Shown one piece after another: positions 1-6,677 of a stretch of DNA of 10,341 bases. The stretch comes from Colimorpha sp034178965 (GTDB taxonomy: Bacteria > Bacteroidota > Bacteroidia > Bacteroidales > P3): contig JAXFQM010000110.1 in the NCBI GenBank assembly GCA_034178965.1, positions 1 through 10,341 of the forward strand, in the 5' to 3' direction. The position numbers and the translations under genes are program-made. The notes under the pieces were generated by a model. The model was not told the DNA's origin. It did no database searches and saw only the letters and a list, made by a program, of their open reading frames with translations. Each line of letters starts with the position of its first letter. Positions within the stretch are counted from its first letter, which is position 1.

Positions 1-162
1 GTCTAACTGTATGCCGGAATTCTTCAAACTCAGTGCATAACTTTCTCCAATAACCCAGTTCACGCTGTCGCTGTGTGTTTTAAGTGAAGGTACGGAGTTT
101 TTGCACGAGACGGCTCCCAGCAGCAGGGCGGTGCCGACAAGCAGGACGAATGTTTTTTTCAT
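1..162 (-). CDS. Probable FKBP-type peptidyl-prolyl isomerase lipoprotein, N-terminus only (3' end outside window)
   Basis: The ATG at 162 opens a frame of exactly 54 codons that runs off the window without a stop. Residues 1-20 form a lipoprotein signal: a Lys-Lys start, a hydrophobic run (FVLLVGTALLLGAV) and a lipobox-like AVSC with Cys20 as the lipidation site. The mature part begins with a segment around 'SLKTHSDSVNWVIGESYALS'. This resembles the N-terminal domain of Bacteroidales FKBP-type isomerases, where 'LKxxxDSVSYAIG' is common before a dimerisation region and the FKBP domain. If so, the product is a periplasmic or outer-membrane folding catalyst for proline-containing proteins. The gene starts 35 bases after the decarboxylase stop on the same strand, so co-transcription is possible. 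The catalytic domain is not visible, so the family call rests on this short N-terminal match; another lipoprotein is possible. Confidence 0.6.
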   Translation of the reverse strand, partial: MKKTFVLLVGTALLLGAVSCKNSVPSLKTHSDSVNWVIGESYALSLKNSGIQLD

Positions 163-197
163 GTCTTTTTGTGAACTATTAATTTGCGTTCTATATG

Positions 198-1598
198 TTA
201 ATAACCTAATATCTTGAGCATGCTTTTGTAACTTTGTTCCTTGGCAAACAGTTTGGTGGTATATTCACCATTCTCGTCGCGGTTTATCACCACGTGCTTG
301 GGTGCGGGAATCAGGCAGTGCTGGATACCACCGTAGCCTCCGAGACTTTCTTGGTATGCGCCGGTATGGAAGAAGCCTATGTATAGAGGTTCGTCCTTTT
401 GCAGTTTGGGTAGGAAGATGGCGTTTGCGTGTGCCTCGGCGTTGTAGTAATCTTGGCTGTCGCAGGTGAGGCCCCCAAGGAAAACGCGCTGGTATTCACA
501 GTCCCAATGGTTGATGGGCAGCATGATGAAACGTTGGTTCAAACCCCACGTGTCGGGCAGGGTGGTAATGAACGAACTGTCTATCATATACCACCGTTCG
601 CGGTCGTTTTGCTGCTTTTCGTCGAGGATGCTGTATAGCACCGCTCCGCTCTCACCTACGGTGAAACTGCCGAACTCGCTGAAGATATTGGGTTCCTCCA
701 CGCCGCGGTGGTCGCACACGTTTTTCACCTGCGTAAGCAGTTCTTCGGCCATGTACTCATAGTCGTAGTTTGCCACCAAGGAGGTCTTGATGGGGAAACC
801 GCCCCCTATGTTGAGACTGTCCAGTTCGGGGCATCGCTGCTTCAAGTCGCAATATACATTCACGCACTTGGCCAGTTCGTTCCAATAGTAGGCCGTGTCG
901 TGTATGCCCGTATTGATGAAGAAATGCAGCATCTTCAAGTGGTATCGAGGATTGCCTTTGATGCATTCTTCGTAGTAGGAGAGGATGTCGGTGTAGCGGA
1001 AGCCCAGCCGCGAGGTGTAGAACTCAAAGCGCGGCTCTTCCTCGGCGGCAATGCGAATGCCTATCTTCATGGGCAGTTCAGGGCTGGGCAGGGCTTCGTC
1101 CAGTTTGGCCAATTCGTGGTGGTTGTCCAAGATGGGCACTATGTTGTGGAAGCCGTCGTTGTAGAGGGCGGCGATGTTGTCTATGTATTGGTCGCGCTTG
1201 AAGCCGTTAGCCACAATGAACACATCCTTTTGGATGAGACCCTGGCTGTAGAGTTCCTGCACCAAATTGATGTCGAACGCGGAAGAGGTTTCCAAATTGA
1301 TTTCGTTTTTAAGCGCTTCCTCCAACACGAAACTGAAGTGGCTGCTTTTGGTGCAATAGCAATAGTTGTAGGTGCCACGATAGTCTATCTTGGCGCGTGC
1401 CACGTTGAACAATCTCTTGGCGCGCTGTATTTGGCTGCTAATCTTGGGCAGATAGGTGAGTTTGAGGGGAGTGCCATATTGTTTTATCACCTCCATTAAG
1501 GGTATGCCGTGGAACAGCAATTCACCCTCTTCGGTGCTGAATTCGTCTTGTGGATAATCAAAGGTTTGGTCTATCAAATCGCTGTACTTGTTCTTCAT
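198..1598 (-). CDS. Short fold-III PLP-dependent decarboxylase, arginine decarboxylase-like
   Basis: This 466-residue protein is complete. It has the alanine-racemase/ornithine-decarboxylase architecture: a PLP-binding TIM barrel followed by a C-terminal beta domain. Lys84 in YCTKSSHF is the expected Schiff-base lysine. GGGFP at 265-269 should bind the cofactor phosphate. SEFG at 307-310 corresponds to the 'EPGR' region. Cys379-Asp380 in GGLTCDSQD is the catalytic Cys motif contributed across the dimer. HTGAYQ at 411-416 matches the 'GAY' element near the active site. The N-terminal 'GELLFHGIPLMEVIKQYGTP' is typical of LysA-like enzymes. Similar roughly 465-residue Bacteroidetes proteins are annotated arginine decarboxylase, which would make agmatine for polyamine synthesis. 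It is much shorter than classical biosynthetic SpeA (about 630 residues), so the substrate is not proven; another basic amino acid or carboxynorspermidine is possible. The start is supported by a promoter-like box about 50 bases upstream. There is no Shine-Dalgarno, as is usual in this phylum. Confidence 0.85.
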   Translation of the reverse strand: MKNKYSDLIDQTFDYPQDEFSTEEGELLFHGIPLMEVIKQYGTPLKLTYLPKISSQIQRAKRLFNVARAKIDYRGTYNYCYCTKSSHFSFVLEEALKNEINLETSSAFDINLVQELYSQGLIQKDVFIVANGFKRDQYIDNIAALYNDGFHNIVPILDNHHELAKLDEALPSPELPMKIGIRIAAEEEPRFEFYTSRLGFRYTDILSYYEECIKGNPRYHLKMLHFFINTGIHDTAYYWNELAKCVNVYCDLKQRCPELDSLNIGGGFPIKTSLVANYDYEYMAEELLTQVKNVCDHRGVEEPNIFSEFGSFTVGESGAVLYSILDEKQQNDRERWYMIDSSFITTLPDTWGLNQRFIMLPINHWDCEYQRVFLGGLTCDSQDYYNAEAHANAIFLPKLQKDEPLYIGFFHTGAYQESLGGYGGIQHCLIPAPKHVVINRDENGEYTTKLFAKEQSYKSMLKILGY

Positions 1599-1624
1599 TT
1601 CTATTAATCCAAAAAGGTGTAATA

Positions 1625-1646
1625 TGCATTCTTTTTTGAGAATGCA
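1625..1646. repeat. Perfect 8-base inverted repeat at the predicted transcription start of the decarboxylase gene
   Basis: TGCATTCT (1625-1632) and AGAATGCA (1639-1646) are perfect inverted copies separated by six bases. The repeat abuts and slightly overlaps the -7 box at 1645-1652, so it covers the expected transcription start. It could be an operator for a dimeric repressor or a hairpin at the very 5' end of the mRNA. It does not match the ARG-box consensus I know. There is no direct evidence of function. Confidence 0.5.
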
Positions 1647-1652
1647 AAAATA
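1645..1652 (-). promoter_or_regulatory. Candidate Bacteroidetes -7 promoter box for the decarboxylase gene
   Basis: Read on the minus strand the box is TATTTTTG, a full match to the Bacteroidetes primary sigma -7 consensus TAnnTTTG. It lies 46 bases upstream of the decarboxylase ATG, giving a leader of about 40 bases. I see no clear TTG-type -33 element at the usual 19-21 base spacing; the upstream stretch is A/T-rich instead. It is one of the few consensus boxes in the gap and is well placed, but eight-base matches occur by chance in A/T-rich DNA. Confidence 0.45.
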
Positions 1653-1828
1653 CTGTTTTTTTATCTATTGGGAGTAAAAAAATGCGCTTCGCGTGTCGTC
1701 AACGAGTCCAAAGAGGAGTAGAAACAGAATAGAAGGCTGAAAACATGTTGTTTGTGAAAGGGTGAACACAGTTGGATGCTGATTTTTTTTGCCATGTGAG
1801 AAAGTTGGTTGTATATCAAAGGGGTTCA

Positions 1829-1847
1829 TCCAAGTTGTTTACTTGGA
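1829..1847. repeat. 7-base inverted repeat in the intergenic region
   Basis: TCCAAGT (1829-1835) and ACTTGGA (1841-1847) form a perfect inverted repeat around a five-base spacer. On the plus strand it is followed by GAA and five T, which resembles a weak intrinsic terminator, but no plus-strand gene lies before it. On the minus strand it could act in RNA read through from the protease gene. Its role is unknown. Confidence 0.4.
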
Positions 1848-1962
1848 GAATTTTTGACGCAAGAAGTTGTTTTGATATTCCATATTGGAGGACGTGAGAA
1901 CGCCATGGAAACGCTATGCAGGCAGGCAGGAGGCACTCCTATCCGACCGAGGTAGGAGATAA

Positions 1963-1995
1963 GTGCTGCCATAGTGCTGCCATGGTGCTGCCGTG
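1963..1995. repeat. Three tandem copies of an 11-base repeat
   Basis: GTGCTGCCATA (1963-1973), GTGCTGCCATG (1974-1984) and GTGCTGCCGTG (1985-1995) are three consecutive copies differing at two positions, followed by a decayed start of a fourth (GTACTTCC). The period is not a multiple of three, which argues against a coding repeat unless frame changes are used. It may be a slippage-generated array or a set of protein-binding sites. Confidence 0.65.
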
Positions 1996-2053
1996 GTACT
2001 TCCGCCAATATCCTCAGCCGAACACAATACGCTGCCACCAAAAAGGCCATGCA

Positions 2054-2092
2054 AAGGGCTCCGCCGCGATACTATTTTGCAGCGGAGCCCTT
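2054..2092 (-). terminator. GC-rich hairpin downstream of the C25 protease gene, probable terminator
   Basis: AAGGGCTCCGC (2054-2064) pairs perfectly with GCGGAGCCCTT (2082-2092), an 11-base stem around a 17-base loop, 24 bases past the protease stop codon. In minus-strand RNA the stem is followed by UUUGCAUGGCCUUUUUGG, so the U-tract is interrupted and the longest run starts about ten bases late. It is most simply a terminator or a 3'-end stabilising hairpin for the protease mRNA. The interrupted U-tract and the long loop make termination efficiency uncertain. Confidence 0.6.
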
Positions 2093-2096
2093 GTTG

Positions 2097-2104
2097 CAAA
2101 GGTA
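2097..2104 (-). promoter_or_regulatory. Promoter-like -7 box just after the protease stop
   Basis: On the minus strand this reads TACCTTTG, a full match to TAnnTTTG, followed by CA as in many Bacteroidales promoters. It lies between the protease stop (2116) and the hairpin stem (2054-2092), so a transcript from it would begin at about the first base of the hairpin. I find no clear TTG at -33. It could drive a small structured RNA or a long leader towards the decarboxylase gene, or it could be chance. Confidence 0.25.
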
Positions 2105-2115
2105 CTTGCGGTACC

Positions 2116-5100
2116 TTATCTTTTTATAACCTTTAGGGTTTGTGACGAGCCGTCGTCGAAGACCACCTTCATCAAGTAAACACCTTTGCCAAATTCGGCT
2201 AGACTTATGGAGAGGCTGTTGGAAGAGGCGGGGATTTGCGCCACCATTTGTCCTTGCACGTTATACAAGATGGCTTTTCGCAGGGGTAGTGTGCTGCTTA
2301 AGGTGACGCGATCGGTGGCGGGATTGGGAAATAGCGTTGCCTTTTCAACGTGATTGGCGTTGCGGATGCCAGTAGTGTCGCCGTCCACGGTGATTTTAAT
2401 ACTTGCGCTGCCCACACATTTGCCAGCATGTCCATAGACACTGTAAATGCGTGTGGAGGTAGGTACGAAACACAATTCAGGGGCTTGCTCGCCGGTGCTC
2501 CAAACGTAATGTTCGGCACCGTTGGCTACAAGGTGCACCGCTTCGCCGCGTTGCACGTCTGTATTATTGGCACGTATGGTCACGTTGGGCATGGCGTTCA
2601 CGGTGAGGGAAAGGTGGTAGGTGACGCCGCCTTTGGAGAAGGTGTATGCGTGCACCCCGGCGGAAAGTGTGGCAGTGGAAAGGGTAGTGTCGGCAAACAC
2701 AAGATTGCTGCCTTGGCAGATGGTGTCGAAGAAATATCGGTGTAAGACGTTGCTGGGGAGGTTGATATCGTCCACCCAGGCGCAGTCGCTGCCTTGACTG
2801 TAGGAGTAGTCTTTTTCATAGGAGAACTTGAAAGTGTGTGTGCCGGCTGGGACAGGGAACGAACGATAGGTCCAGTTCTCTTCGCCGCTGGCTGCGTCCA
2901 CTAGTGCGCCGTCGATGTAGAAGAAGAACAGGTCGTAGTTGGGTTCGGAACTTACTTTGCGGTAGTAGGAGATGCTGTCGTCTATGGTGGAGGTCCATTG
3001 GAGAGTCATTGAAGACACCATGTTGCCGGCATTTTCGCCGAAGGTGTAGGACCGAGCACAGTACCTGCCGTTGCGGGAGTTGGTGGAGTCTACCAGCCAG
3101 GGATGTGCGTTGTGGCTCCAGTTAAAAGAAGAAAAGTCACCGCTTTCAAAAGTCTCCGCGTTATGGTGGGACGAGGCGTGCAGCATGAAGGTGGTGTGGT
3201 AGGTGTGTGTTCCGTCGGTGAGGGTGTAGTCCAAGGGAATGTTGTAGCCCTCGGGCAACGCGCCAGACGGTGATAATTGGAATTGCAGGCTGCTGCTGGT
3301 GCCGGCGTTGATGGCGGGGGTGGCTGTGACGTTGTTGGCAATGTTTATGTCGGAAGAGGCTGCGGTAAGTGTCGCAGTTCCGTTGCCAAAAGGCAAGGTG
3401 CCCTGATTGTCGTTGGTTATGGTGATGGTGTTGCCTGTTGTGGACATGGTGGCCTTGATGGCGGGCGCGGCGATATTCTTGTAGCAGGTGCGGGAACTAC
3501 TCATCTCCTCGGAGTTGGAGTTCCAAAAAACGGTAACGGCAATGGCGGTAGCAGTGCCGTTGGCCACGTTAGGCCACACAAACACGGAATCGGCGCTGGA
3601 TAAGGTGACGGTGCTGTTGGCCGCTATGTTGTTGGCGGCAGGATAGTTGTGACGCGTGGGGGAGAGGTTAAGCAAATGGGTGCCATTCACGGATATTTGG
3701 ACGCCAATGTTGGTGGCGGTTGCGGCTCCCAAGTTGTTAAGGTGAACGTCGAGTGAGGCGCGGGTTCCACTGAGGAGTGTGGTGCTTACGGAGTCTACTA
3801 CCACGTAGGGGCCTTCAGGGGTGATGACCGAGATGTTTTGGAAGAAAGGCTTGTAGTTTTGCGCCGACGCGGCCAGTTCCACGGGGGTGCCGGGAGCGAT
3901 AGGGGAGAGGTTGAGGACGGCGAGGCCGTTGGCATCGGCGAAGGCAGCAGAGAGGAGCGAGTCGCCGCTCGTTAATGCAATGTAGGCATGGGGGACAGCG
4001 GTGACAGTGATGGAAGTTAGGTTGCTGAGTATGGTAGTGGGGGCATCGACGGCCATCGTCCGCGCTTTTCCAAGCCACGGCATCAGCGAGGGGTCGCCCA
4101 TGAGGTGGTAGATGTGCCAATAGTAGTTGGCCAAACTGGAAGAGGAGGCTTGCACGGCCATGTTGCCAGAATGAATGACGCTGCCCATGGTGACGTTCCA
4201 GTCGGCAAAGTCCTCGTTATGGGTGTGGAATAGACGGTCATATGCTCCCAAGCGACTTCCATCGTAGGGGGCATCGTAGGTGTTGCCGATTACGTTGTTG
4301 TCTCGGGTGCCTACCGCCCAGCAGAAGTCTTCATACCAAAAGGTAACGTTGCTACCTCCCACATAGGCCACGGCGCCTTTGTAGTCATCCTTGCGCAGCA
4401 GTGCTTCGCCAAAGCATTCGCTGGTGTTGAAATGGTTAGTGAGACAGCAGTTGCCAATCATGACGCCGAATTTGTGCTTGTTGGTCATTTGCGCAACGCT
4501 GCTATTGGTGAAGTTGGGCTGGTACCATTGGTCTATGTCGCCATGCGCGCTATAGTTCACCCAGCCAAAGCCATTGTTATAGAAATGGGCCAGTTCGTTT
4601 GCGGCGCTGCTGCTTTGGGAACTGCCGGTAATGGCAACGGAGGAGGTGTTTTGGCTGATGTTGTTCTTATAGAAAGCTATAGTGTCGAATCCGTTGCCGC
4701 TATTGACGTAGAGTTTGGCAATATAATCCATGGTGGGGTCGCAATATTGATAGGCATTGTCGCTTTCATAGCCAGCGTCCACGCCCGAAACAAGTGCGGC
4801 ACGGCTCAGGAAGTTGTCGTTTGGGAATGCGTATTGCTCGTACATCAGCGTTTTTTCTATTTGAGGAGTGAGTTGCGAGAGGTTTTGTGCAGAGAAACGA
4901 CCGTAATAGCAGTCGGGCAGATAGTCGCCCTCGGTCCAAGTGAAATACTCAAGGTCGCTGATGTGGGTATAGCCAGCTTGGCTGCCGCGGGCCGATTCGG
5001 GAAGTTGCTCCTGGTCGCCCACTAATAACACAAAGGTTGGCGCGGGACGTTGTTCTGTGGCGTTGGTGTAGAAACTTTTTATGTATGCCTTGATGCTGTT

Positions 5101-5913
5101 AGAGGTGGAGCCCACGTTGGCGTCGTCGGTGTAACCCACAGTGACGAGCATGCCTTGACGGCGTTTCCAGGCGATGAAGTCGTTCAGTTGGTTGCGGAAC
5201 ATGCCGTTAGCAACGATGAGATAGTGCAATGGAGCGGAATGGTTTGCCTCCTTGTTTCCCAAGCGGTTTGCCACGCCGGAGGCGGAGGCGAAGGCGTCGC
5301 TGTGGTAGCGTCGCTTCATCTCTTGGGTGGAGGCGATGTCGGCATTTTGCGTGCTGACGCTGACGGTGATTTGCTTGCATAGGATTACTTGTCCCGTAAC
5401 GGGGTTATAGCGCAGTGGCATGTAATGTACCTCTGCAAGGTTGCGGTCGCGGGCGATGCCAATATTTTTCACGGTAATGGCGTTGTTGCCATAAAATGTG
5501 TTTGTGGCGTAGGCGCGTTCGTCTTTCAGCAGCACAAAGGGGCTGGTGTCGTTTTTGCTGCGCGAGGGTTGCAGCGGCATGATGGGCAACGCGATGCCCA
5601 GCGCTTGGGCAGGCAGCGTGTCGTAGAGAGCTTGCACGATGTCCACGGAGGCTTCGCCGCCGAGGGGCAGTTCTACCAGTTTCACCATTTCGGGCAACGC
5701 GGGAGTTCCAAGAACGCCAGCAAGGCCGAAGCCTTCCATGGAGGGTACGGAGTAGAGGTCGGAGCCGTATTGAAAGGTTTGTGGCTTGAACTTGGGAGCG
5801 GCAAACTGTAGCGTAACACCGCCATAACTGCTCTGCTTCACGGCAAATGTTTGTGCCATCGCACCAAAGCCGATGGCTGCCATCATGAATGTAAGGACAA
5901 AGTGCTTTTTCAT
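2116..5913 (-). CDS. Gingipain-like C25 cysteine protease with T9SS C-terminal domain
   Basis: This complete 1265-residue protein is predicted to be secreted. Residues 1-20 are a signal peptide ending AMA before Gln21, a residue that commonly becomes pyroglutamate in T9SS cargo. Residues 21 to about 225 resemble the gingipain propeptide. The C25 catalytic domain spans about 228-615: LLVGD at 296-300, NYSAHG with His457, and IGNCC with Cys490 as the likely nucleophile. His457 to Cys490 is 33 residues, the same spacing as in RgpB (211/244) and Kgp (444/477). CFGE (500-503) and WYED (526-529) follow as in Kgp, and Asp529 aligns with Kgp Asp516 in the S1 pocket. An Ig-like domain (about 617-700) follows, as in gingipains, then two further Ig/CARDB-like stretches (about 700-915), a jelly-roll cleaved-adhesin or MAM-like domain (918-1054, ending WVDDI), a short beta domain, an Ig/PKD-like domain (about 1108-1175) and a type A sorting domain (about 1185-1265, LFPNPATD to KVIKR). 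No Shine-Dalgarno is seen. PorU is a less likely alternative. Confidence 0.93.
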   Translation of the reverse strand: MKKHFVLTFMMAAIGFGAMAQTFAVKQSSYGGVTLQFAAPKFKPQTFQYGSDLYSVPSMEGFGLAGVLGTPALPEMVKLVELPLGGEASVDIVQALYDTLPAQALGIALPIMPLQPSRSKNDTSPFVLLKDERAYATNTFYGNNAITVKNIGIARDRNLAEVHYMPLRYNPVTGQVILCKQITVSVSTQNADIASTQEMKRRYHSDAFASASGVANRLGNKEANHSAPLHYLIVANGMFRNQLNDFIAWKRRQGMLVTVGYTDDANVGSTSNSIKAYIKSFYTNATEQRPAPTFVLLVGDQEQLPESARGSQAGYTHISDLEYFTWTEGDYLPDCYYGRFSAQNLSQLTPQIEKTLMYEQYAFPNDNFLSRAALVSGVDAGYESDNAYQYCDPTMDYIAKLYVNSGNGFDTIAFYKNNISQNTSSVAITGSSQSSSAANELAHFYNNGFGWVNYSAHGDIDQWYQPNFTNSSVAQMTNKHKFGVMIGNCCLTNHFNTSECFGEALLRKDDYKGAVAYVGGSNVTFWYEDFCWAVGTRDNNVIGNTYDAPYDGSRLGAYDRLFHTHNEDFADWNVTMGSVIHSGNMAVQASSSSLANYYWHIYHLMGDPSLMPWLGKARTMAVDAPTTILSNLTSITVTAVPHAYIALTSGDSLLSAAFADANGLAVLNLSPIAPGTPVELAASAQNYKPFFQNISVITPEGPYVVVDSVSTTLLSGTRASLDVHLNNLGAATATNIGVQISVNGTHLLNLSPTRHNYPAANNIAANSTVTLSSADSVFVWPNVANGTATAIAVTVFWNSNSEEMSSSRTCYKNIAAPAIKATMSTTGNTITITNDNQGTLPFGNGTATLTAASSDINIANNVTATPAINAGTSSSLQFQLSPSGALPEGYNIPLDYTLTDGTHTYHTTFMLHASSHHNAETFESGDFSSFNWSHNAHPWLVDSTNSRNGRYCARSYTFGENAGNMVSSMTLQWTSTIDDSISYYRKVSSEPNYDLFFFYIDGALVDAASGEENWTYRSFPVPAGTHTFKFSYEKDYSYSQGSDCAWVDDINLPSNVLHRYFFDTICQGSNLVFADTTLSTATLSAGVHAYTFSKGGVTYHLSLTVNAMPNVTIRANNTDVQRGEAVHLVANGAEHYVWSTGEQAPELCFVPTSTRIYSVYGHAGKCVGSASIKITVDGDTTGIRNANHVEKATLFPNPATDRVTLSSTLPLRKAILYNVQGQMVAQIPASSNSLSISLAEFGKGVYLMKVVFDDGSSQTLKVIKR

Positions 5914-5940
5914 TTATTTTATAATGTATAATTATTGTTG

Positions 5941-5948
5941 AAAAGGTA
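5941..5948 (-). promoter_or_regulatory. Weak candidate -7 box upstream of the C25 protease gene
   Basis: The 59-base gap between the pseudouridine synthase stop and the protease ATG is very A/T-rich. On the minus strand it contains TACCTTTT, one mismatch from TAnnTTTG, 28 bases before the ATG. No terminator is visible between the two genes, so the protease could use this promoter, be read through from the upstream operon, or both. Confidence 0.2.
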
Positions 5949-5972
5949 AATAATACTCAGAAAGTGCGTTTC

Positions 5973-6677
5973 TTAGAGGGAGGCCCCGTTAGCGATGGGA
6001 AATATGCTCCACATTTTGTCGTCGGGCGTGGGAGCCGTCACTGTAAGCATCTCATGGCGCACGGGGTGTTCGAAGGTGACGCTGCGGGAATGGAGCGAGA
6101 TGCCGCCGTCGGAGTTGCTGCGGGGATAGCCATACTTCAAGTCGCCTCTGATGGGACATCCCACGTGGGCCAGTTGGGCGCGTATTTGGTGGTGACGGCC
6201 AGAAACGAGGTCAACCTCTATGAGATAGTAGCCGCCTTGGCTCTTGGAAATCACGCGGTAGTTCAGTTCTGCCTCCTTTGCACCATCCGTGTTGGCGCCC
6301 ACCACGTATGTTTTGTTTTGCGCCTCGTTGCGCAAGAGCCAGTGTTGTAAATGTCCTTGCGGTGCCTTGGGGGCTTTTTTTGTAATGGCCCAATAGGTCT
6401 TTTTGATGAGACGTTTCTTTATGATTTCATTCATACGGGAGAGTGCCTTGTCCGTTTTGGCGAAGATGACTACGCCACTTACGGGACGATCCAGCCGGTG
6501 CACAGTGCCACAAAAAACGTTGCCGGGTTTATGGTCGCGCTCCTTGAGGAAAGCCTTGATGTCGTCGCTCATGCAGGGATCTTCCGTTTTGTCACTTTGC
6601 ACGATTTGGCCTGCCTGCTTGTTGAGGATAATCAAGTGGTTGTCCTCGTATAGTATTTGTTCGGGAAGGGTCATCAT
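5973..6677 (-). CDS. RluA-family RNA pseudouridine synthase, single-domain
   Basis: The product is 234 residues, starting at the ATG that overlaps the psd stop as ATGA. A second in-frame ATG follows directly and another lies at 6698; the open frame extends to 6848, but that extension lies inside psd and looks unlike protein. The catalytic motif HRLDRPVSG is at 60-68 with Asp63 as the nucleophilic residue. LVSGRHHQIRAQLAHVGCPI (157-176) and GDLKYG (178-183) are the other conserved RluA motifs, and LHSRSVTFEHP (195-205) is the C-terminal signature. The enzyme converts specific uridines in rRNA or tRNA to pseudouridine. It has no N-terminal S4 domain, so it belongs with the short RluA/TruC-like members; the target site cannot be read from the sequence. 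The overlap suggests translational coupling to psd. Confidence 0.88.
   Translation of the reverse strand: MMTLPEQILYEDNHLIILNKQAGQIVQSDKTEDPCMSDDIKAFLKERDHKPGNVFCGTVHRLDRPVSGVVIFAKTDKALSRMNEIIKKRLIKKTYWAITKKAPKAPQGHLQHWLLRNEAQNKTYVVGANTDGAKEAELNYRVISKSQGGYYLIEVDLVSGRHHQIRAQLAHVGCPIRGDLKYGYPRSNSDGGISLHSRSVTFEHPVRHEMLTVTAPTPDDKMWSIFPIANGASL

Larger units (their letters stand above)
1599..2115. other. 517-base intergenic region without a convincing gene
   Basis: This gap separates the C25 protease stop from the decarboxylase start. Its decarboxylase-proximal part (about 1620-1870) is A/T-rich with several homopolymer runs, and holds the candidate promoter and two inverted repeats. The part at about 1900-2100 is more GC-rich and holds an imperfect inverted repeat (CTCCTA 1936-1941 with TAGGAG 1953-1958), a three-copy 11-base tandem repeat and a strong hairpin. 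Short open frames exist on both strands (for example 74 codons from 2050 on the minus strand), but they overlap the repeats, show no recognisable domain and have low-complexity composition. I see no tRNA, rRNA or transposase remnant. Confidence 0.7.

Noticed and set aside
708..1499. 263-codon plus-strand open frame
   Set aside because: It is antisense to the decarboxylase gene, whose motifs are complete, and shows no domain of its own.
1963..1995. CRISPR-like array
   Set aside because: The repeats are only 11 bases long and have no spacers between them.
1826..2050. 74-codon minus-strand open frame in the intergenic region
   Set aside because: It overlaps the tandem repeat and inverted repeats, has no recognisable domain, and its composition does not look protein-like. 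The ATG follows the hairpin but nothing else supports translation.
4432..5025. 197-codon plus-strand open frame
   Set aside because: It is a shadow of the C25 catalytic domain on the opposite strand.
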